Assembly: GCF_005280735.1 (NCBI RefSeq)
Contig: NZ_CP040077.1
Coordinates: forward strand, 3,472,001-3,536,000
Source: Trinickia violacea
Lineage (GTDB): Bacteria > Pseudomonadota > Gammaproteobacteria > Burkholderiales > Burkholderiaceae
Reading direction: 5' to 3'
DNA: 64,000 bases
The notes beneath the pieces are model-generated. The model saw only the letters and a list, made by a program, of their open reading frames with translations, was not told the origin of the DNA and searched no databases. The position numbers and the translations under genes are program-made. Positions 58,117 through 64,000 of this stretch are shown piece by piece. Numbering within the stretch: position 1 is the stretch's first letter; each line of letters starts with the position of its first letter.

Positions 58117-59019
58117 TCAGGCGGGAAAGACACCCGTCGACAGATACCGGTCCCCGCGGTCGCAAACCACGAACACGATCGTCGCGTTCTCGACCTGCCG
58201 CGCCACGCGCAACGCCACTTCACACGCGCCCGCCGACGAAATCCCGCAGAAGATCCCCTCCACCGCCGCCAAGCGACGAGCCATCGCTTCAGCCGCCGCT
58301 TGCGAGACGTTCTCCGTGCGATCGACGCGGCTTCGATCGAAAATCTTCGGCAGATACGCTTCCGGCCACTTGCGAATGCCCGGAATGCGCGAGCCCTCTT
58401 CGGGCTGCGCGCCAATGATCTCGATCGCGCTGTTCTGCTCTTTCAGGTATTGGGACACGCCCATGATCGTGCCCGTCGTGCCCATCGCCGACACGAAATG
58501 CGTGATGCGGCCTTCGGTGTCGCGCCAGATTTCGGGACCGGTCGCCTCATAGTGGGCAACTGGATTGTCGGGGTTCGCGAACTGATCGAGGATGATGCCC
58601 TTGCCGTCGCGCTGCACCTGGTCCGCGAGGTCGCGCGCGTACTCCATGCCGCCCTTCACGGGCGTAAGCATGATTTCCGCGCCATACGCGGCCATGCTTT
58701 GACGGCGCTCCACCGACAGATCCTCCGGCATGATCAGCACCATCTTGTAGCCGCGAATCGCCGCGGCCATCGCGAGCGCGATGCCGGTATTGCCGCTCGT
58801 CGCCTCGATCAGCGTATCGCCGGGTTTGATGCGGCCGCGCGCTTCGGCTTTCTTGATCATCGACAGCGCCGGCCGGTCCTTCACCGAGCCCGCCGGGTTG
58901 TTGCCTTCCAGCTTGCCGAGAATCACATTGTTCCGGCTGCGGATTTCGTCGTCCGGCAAGCGAACGAGTTGCACGAGGGGCGTATTGCCGATCGTGTCTT
59001 CAATAGTCTTATAAGCCAT
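58117..59019 (-). CDS. cysM: Cysteine synthase B
   Basis: The protein is 300 aa starting MAYKTIEDTIGNTPLVQLVR. NNPAGSVKDRPALSMIKKAE contains the PLP lysine, and TLIEATSGNTGIALAMAAAI the phosphate-binding loop. The replacement of the CysK-type SxGGQP motif region and the GIRKWPEAYLPKIFDRSRVD loop identify CysM, which can use thiosulfate or sulfide with O-acetylserine. It is convergent with mltB and followed at 59020 by 283 bp to the comEA-like gene on the same strand. Confidence 0.95.
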   Translation of the reverse strand: MAYKTIEDTIGNTPLVQLVRLPDDEIRSRNNVILGKLEGNNPAGSVKDRPALSMIKKAEARGRIKPGDTLIEATSGNTGIALAMAAAIRGYKMVLIMPEDLSVERRQSMAAYGAEIMLTPVKGGMEYARDLADQVQRDGKGIILDQFANPDNPVAHYEATGPEIWRDTEGRITHFVSAMGTTGTIMGVSQYLKEQNSAIEIIGAQPEEGSRIPGIRKWPEAYLPKIFDRSRVDRTENVSQAAAEAMARRLAAVEGIFCGISSAGACEVALRVARQVENATIVFVVCDRGDRYLSTGVFPA

Positions 59020-59216
59020 GAGCGTTGCGCGATGAGAGGAACGCACCCGGCCTGCCGCGTCGCGACTGTCCCGTGAAGAACAGAAACATCTGCGGCGGCC
59101 CTGCGTTTGATGTAAGTGATGTCAGGAATCCGTCGATTGTAATGCACGCGGAATCGGCTCGCTGAGCGACCCTATCGGGCAAAGGGATCGAGGCCCGGCT
59201 GTGCCCTCCCCCACGC

Positions 59217-59245
59217 AAAAAACCCGCGGAGGGGAAGACCGCGGG
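59217..59245 (-). terminator. Terminator after the comEA-like gene
   Basis: CCCGCGG (59223-59229) pairs with CCGCGGG (59239-59245); the A-run 59217-59222 is a minus-strand T-run. It lies 58 bp beyond the stop of the comEA-like gene. Confidence 0.85.
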
Positions 59246-59302
59246 GCAGCCAGTCATCTGAACGACGGCTGAAGGAGACGGACACTGTTTATTGCGTTGC
59301 GC

Positions 59303-59665
59303 TCACTTCTTTACGACCACCGGGGCGCCGTTCTTCTGCGCACCTGTTGCCGCGGGCGCCGCCTTGGCCTGGGCGCCGGCCGCACCGGTGTTGGCCGGCC
59401 CGATTGCGAGCCCCTCGCCTTGCAGCTTTTCGACCGTATGGCCGCCGAGGCCCTTGACGCGCTTCGAAAGATCCGAGGCGTCCTTGAATGGGCCATGTGC
59501 CGTGCGTTCGTCGAGAATCGCCTTGGCCTTCGCAGGGCCGATGCCCTTGATGCCGCGCAGCGCGTCTTCGTTGGCGGTGTTGACGTCGACAGCGGCGAAG
59601 GCGTGACTGAACACGGCAATGAACGCTGCCGCGGCGCAAAACTTGGCGAGAAATGTCTTGAACAT
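59303..59665 (-). CDS. ComEA-like helix-hairpin-helix DNA-binding protein
   Basis: The protein is 120 aa with a signal peptide (residues 1-24, cut after FA). VDVNTANEDALRGIKGIGPA then KAKAILDERTAHGPFKDASD is the ComEA-type helix-hairpin-helix pair, which binds double-stranded DNA without base specificity. The C-terminus is Ala/Gly/Lys-rich. Secreted ComEA-like proteins hold incoming DNA in the periplasm during transformation; no other competence genes are nearby. An ATG nine codons upstream (59692) is a less likely start. Confidence 0.9.
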   Translation of the reverse strand: MFKTFLAKFCAAAAFIAVFSHAFAAVDVNTANEDALRGIKGIGPAKAKAILDERTAHGPFKDASDLSKRVKGLGGHTVEKLQGEGLAIGPANTGAAGAQAKAAPAATGAQKNGAPVVVKK

Positions 59666-59738
59666 AGGGGTCTCCGTGAAAGAGGCCGGCAACGATCGCC
59701 GACCGGGAGACCCCAGTCTAAAGAGGTGTCCGAACGAT

Positions 59739-60731
59739 TTATAGCTGGCCGAACAGCCAACGCACGTAGCGATCGACGCCTTCCTGCACCGTCAGGAACG
59801 GCGCGTCGTAGCCGGCCGCGCGCAGGCGCGTCAGATCGGCTTGCGTGTAGCACTGGTACTTGCCGCGCAGCGCATCGGGGAACGGCACGTACTCGATGAG
59901 CCCGCGCTGCACCTGCTCGGCGAGCGAAAGCGCCGGCTGGTTGTCGAGCGCGCGCAGCGTATTGACGACGGACGTCGCGATATCGTTGAACGGTTGTGCG
60001 CGGCCGGTGCCGAGATTGAAGATGCCCGACTTCTCCGGGTGATCGAAGAAGAACAGGTTGACCTTCACGACGTCCTCGACCGACACGAAATCGCGCGTCT
60101 GCTCGCCCGCCGCATAGCCGTTGTACTCGCCGAAGAGCTTGACCTTGCCCTCGGCGCGGAACTGGTTGAAGTTGTGGAACGCCACCGACGCCATGCGCCC
60201 CTTGTGCGTTTCACGCTCGCCGTAGACGTTGAAATAGCGAAAGCCGGCGATCTGGCTCTTCGCTTGCGGCAGCACGCGCCGGATGATCTGGTCGAACAGG
60301 AACTTCGAATAGCCGTAGACGTTGAGCGGCGCTTCCACTTCGCGGTCTTCCACGAAGCGGCTCGACCCGCCGTAGATCGCCGCCGACGACGCGTACAGGA
60401 ACTGCGCGCCCTGCGCGAGACACGCATCGAGCACCGCGCGGCTGTAGCGGAAGTTGTTGTCCATCATGTAGCGGCCGTTGTGCTCCATCGTGTCCGAGCA
60501 CGCCCCTTCATGGAACACCGCACGCACCTTGCCGAAGTCGCCGCGCGCGAAGCGCTCGACGAATTCGGTCTTGTCGAGATAATCGTCGATCTCGCAGTCG
60601 ACGAGGTTCTTGAATTTGTCCGCGCGCGTCAGGTTGTCGACGGCGACGATGCGTGTCTCGCCGCGATCGTTGAGCGCCTTGACGAGATTGGCGCCGATAA
60701 AGCCGGCGGCGCCGGTGACGATGATGGTCAT
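59739..60731 (-). CDS. hldD: ADP-L-glycero-D-manno-heptose 6-epimerase
   Basis: The protein is 330 aa starting MTIIVTGAAGFIGANLVKAL (NADP Rossmann motif). The SDR active site is LYASSAAIYGGSSRFVE with YGYSKFLFDQIIRRVL (YxxxK). It epimerises ADP-D-glycero-D-manno-heptose at C6, the last step in making the inner-core heptose of LPS. The gene follows hldE1 in the same direction after 100 bp. Confidence 0.96.
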   Translation of the reverse strand: MTIIVTGAAGFIGANLVKALNDRGETRIVAVDNLTRADKFKNLVDCEIDDYLDKTEFVERFARGDFGKVRAVFHEGACSDTMEHNGRYMMDNNFRYSRAVLDACLAQGAQFLYASSAAIYGGSSRFVEDREVEAPLNVYGYSKFLFDQIIRRVLPQAKSQIAGFRYFNVYGERETHKGRMASVAFHNFNQFRAEGKVKLFGEYNGYAAGEQTRDFVSVEDVVKVNLFFFDHPEKSGIFNLGTGRAQPFNDIATSVVNTLRALDNQPALSLAEQVQRGLIEYVPFPDALRGKYQCYTQADLTRLRAAGYDAPFLTVQEGVDRYVRWLFGQL

Positions 60732-60831
60732 GGTCGTCCTGCGATATGAGGTGAATGGCGGGAATCCGCGCCGAGCCGAAGCGCGCCGCGCGGCGATACG
60801 CTCGACGCGGCATGCCCGGCGCGGATTCGCA

Positions 60832-61792
60832 TCATGGAAAGAGTTCGTCGTAGTCGACGGTGGCCGTGCCGAGCTTGCCGACGACGATGCCGGCCGCGCG
60901 ATTCGCGAGCGACACCGCTTCGACGAGCGGCAAACCCGCGCCCAGCATGACGGCGAGCGTCGCAATCACGGTGTCTCCCGCGCCCGACACATCATACACT
61001 TCGCGTGCGACGGCCGATGCGTGGCGCTCGCCTCCGTCGGCTGTGAAGAGCGTCATGCCCTCCTCGGAGCGCGTGAGCAGCAACGCCTCGATCCCGAGCG
61101 AGGTGCGCAGCGCCGTCACGCGAGCGCGCAGATCGTCCTCCGACTTCCACTGCCCGACCACTTCGCGCAGCTCGGCGCGATTCGGCGTGATCAGCGTCGC
61201 GCCGCGATAGCGCTCCCAGTCATCGCCCTTCGGATCGACGAGCACAGGTTTGCCCGCTGCGCGCGCCTTCGCGATCATTGTCGTCACGTGCGTGAGGCCG
61301 CCCTTCGCGTAGTCGGACAGCAGGATCACGTCGTGCTTCGACAACTGCTCGTCGAAACGCGCAAGACCGGCGAGCAGCGCTTCGTGCGCGGGCGTGTTCT
61401 CGAAATCCACGCGCAGCAACTGCTGCTGGCGCGACAACACGCGCAGCTTGATGGTCGTCAGCAGCTCGGGATCGCGCTCGAGGTGCGGCACGACACCGCT
61501 GTCCTTGAGCAACTCGACGATCCGCTCGCCAGGCTCATCGTGCCCGACCACGCACAAGAGTCCCGCCTGCGCGCCCAGCGCGGCCGCGTTGCGCGCGACG
61601 TTCGCCGCACCGCCCAGGCGGTCCTCTTGCTTCTGCACATGCACGACGGGCACCGGCGCTTCCGGCGAAATCCGGTTCACGTCGCCGAACCAGTAGCGGT
61701 CGAGCATCACGTCGCCGACCACCAGAACGCGCGCCGCAGCAAGACGTGCGCGCGGCACGACGCCCGCTTCAGGCACAAGCGAGACGTTGGAT

Positions 61793-61806
<14 letters not shown>
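60832..61806 (-). CDS. rfaE1: D-glycero-beta-D-manno-heptose-7-phosphate kinase (HldE1/RfaE1)
   Basis: The protein is 324 aa from the ATG at 61806. It is a PfkB-family kinase: LGGAANVARNAAALGAQ is the substrate motif and YDVSGAGDTVIATLAVM holds the catalytic Asp. It makes heptose-1,7-bisphosphate; the cytidylyltransferase half of bifunctional HldE is absent here, so the E2 part must be encoded elsewhere. It overlaps the ugd end by 14 bp. A start 27 codons earlier is inside ugd and unlikely. Confidence 0.93.
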
Positions 61807-63199
<1,393 letters not shown>

Positions 63200-63337
63200 A
63201 CGCGTTCTGGTGGTTGATCCCGGTCGTTAACTGGCTGCCGGCGTGCCGCCGATCAATGGCAGCGTTCGTACAGCCGCTTCTACTCCTGTCGAATCGCTCG
63301 CCCTGATGGACCACGGGGGCACCAAGGGGCGGCGATC

Positions 63338-64000
63338 TCAATTCGATGCCGCAATCGGCTCGACACGGCGCGGCGCGTAGGTTTCCCAGCCGCTGCAGCC
63401 CGGGCACTGCCAATAGAACAGGCGCGCCCGGAAACCGCAATTTTGACACGTGTACCGTGGCAGATTTTTGGTGCGCTGCTTGATCAGCGTGCGCATCAGC
63501 TCCAGCTCGCCGCGCCGCGGCTCATCGGCCGCCGCGATCTGCGCTTCGAGCAAGCGCGTCATGCCGGCCAGATTCGGCGACTTCTGCATCTGCGTACGAG
63601 CAAGCGTATGCGCGGCGTCGCCTCCCCGCAGGTCGGCTACGTGCTGATAGGCGACGTCGAGCAAATCGTTCGACGGATAGCGGTCGACGTAGCTCGTCAG
63701 CAAATCCGCCCCTTCCGCGGCGCGGCCCAGAGCGGCGTACGCCTTCATCAACTTTTCGGCGACGAGCGGCAGATAGGACGAATTCTGCTCCTCGACACGC
63801 TGCCATTCGGCGATCGCCCCGGCGTGATCGCCGCCAGCCGCTTTCACGTCGCCGGCGAGGATCGTCGCACGCACGTTCTGCGGATTCGCTTTCAGCGCGA
63901 GCTCGAGCTGCTCGGCCGCGTCGGCCGGTTTCTTCTGCTGCAGCGCCTCCTGCGCGAGCTCGCAATGAAATTGCGCGATTTCCTTGTCGAGCGGTTCTGC
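63338..64000 (-). CDS. lapB: Lipopolysaccharide assembly protein LapB (N-terminus beyond window)
   Basis: 220 codons are visible and the frame stays open to the window edge. TPR-like helices are followed by the C-terminal rubredoxin-type domain YTCQNCGFRARLFYWQCPGC (two CxxC pairs, which bind a metal). LapB sits in the inner membrane and regulates LPS synthesis by controlling LpxC proteolysis through FtsH. In many bacteria lapA precedes it; here that region is outside the window. It is 138 bp upstream of ugd on the same strand. Confidence 0.93.
   Translation of the reverse strand, partial: AEPLDKEIAQFHCELAQEALQQKKPADAAEQLELALKANPQNVRATILAGDVKAAGGDHAGAIAEWQRVEEQNSSYLPLVAEKLMKAYAALGRAAEGADLLTSYVDRYPSNDLLDVAYQHVADLRGGDAAHTLARTQMQKSPNLAGMTRLLEAQIAAADEPRRGELELMRTLIKQRTKNLPRYTCQNCGFRARLFYWQCPGCSGWETYAPRRVEPIAASN

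Overview
The window is a high-GC stretch that reads as a Burkholderiaceae chromosome (Burkholderia, Paraburkholderia, Caballeronia or Trinickia type). The evidence is conserved housekeeping order: rpsP-rimM-trmD-rplS, etfB-etfA beside an acyl-CoA dehydrogenase, metN-metI-metQ, the LPS group lapB-ugd-hldE1-hldD with cysM and mltB, and a pmbA-darP-mog-orn-M48-rsgA run. I saw no tRNA, rRNA, CRISPR array, phage or transposase gene.

Layout. 1-4.7 kb: a MocR-type regulator (cut by the window edge), divergent from a DadA-like amine oxidase and a branched-chain-amino-acid-type binding protein, then a small membrane protein and an acetyltransferase. 5-13 kb: DUF1269-like protein, SulP transporter, S4 protein, MATE pump, phospholipase-D-family protein, fumC. 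13-20 kb: thioesterase, GlxA-type AraC regulator, MFS transporter, a 45-residue lipoprotein, an ArsR-type regulator and a FecR/DUF6600-like protein with a 45-bp tandem repeat. 20-32 kb: thyA and folA flank a ten-kilobase island. 32-46 kb: conserved housekeeping genes, a radical SAM gene under a LexA-type box, and an Lrp regulator divergent from dadA. 47-64 kb: fatty-acid and electron-transfer genes, methionine importer, hydrolases, mltB, cysM, and the heptose/UDP-glucuronate/LPS-assembly genes.

The most interesting part is 21.2-31.2 kb. It looks like a divergent Fap-type functional amyloid system: seven co-oriented exported or outer-membrane proteins, flanked by two paralogous sigma-54 activators that face away from the operon (minus) and end it (plus). 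Two proteins carry three copies each of an amyloid-like repeat. They are followed by a C39-like cysteine protease (FapD-like), a third secreted Gln/Asn-rich protein (FapE position) and a coiled-coil plus beta-barrel protein (FapF-like). A strong -24/-12 promoter lies 28 bases before the first gene, with a perfect 16-bp palindrome about 100 bases further up as a candidate activator site. The activators have VpsR-like receiver domains and intact GAFTGA loops, so control by cyclic di-GMP is a reasonable inference. The model is: signal, activator at the palindrome, sigma-54 promoter, secretion through the barrel, and a surface amyloid matrix. Fap operons are known from Pseudomonas and have been noted in other proteobacteria. 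What seems unusual here is the extra leading genes, the Ser/Tyr-rich insertion in the large subunit, a possible double-glycine site in the first gene product, and the paired activators.

A second theme is a dispersed palindromic intergenic repeat (cores with AGCGCTGAAGCGCT or a variant) at 26.4, 31.9 and 48.7 kb, usually beside terminators and once inside the amyloid operon.
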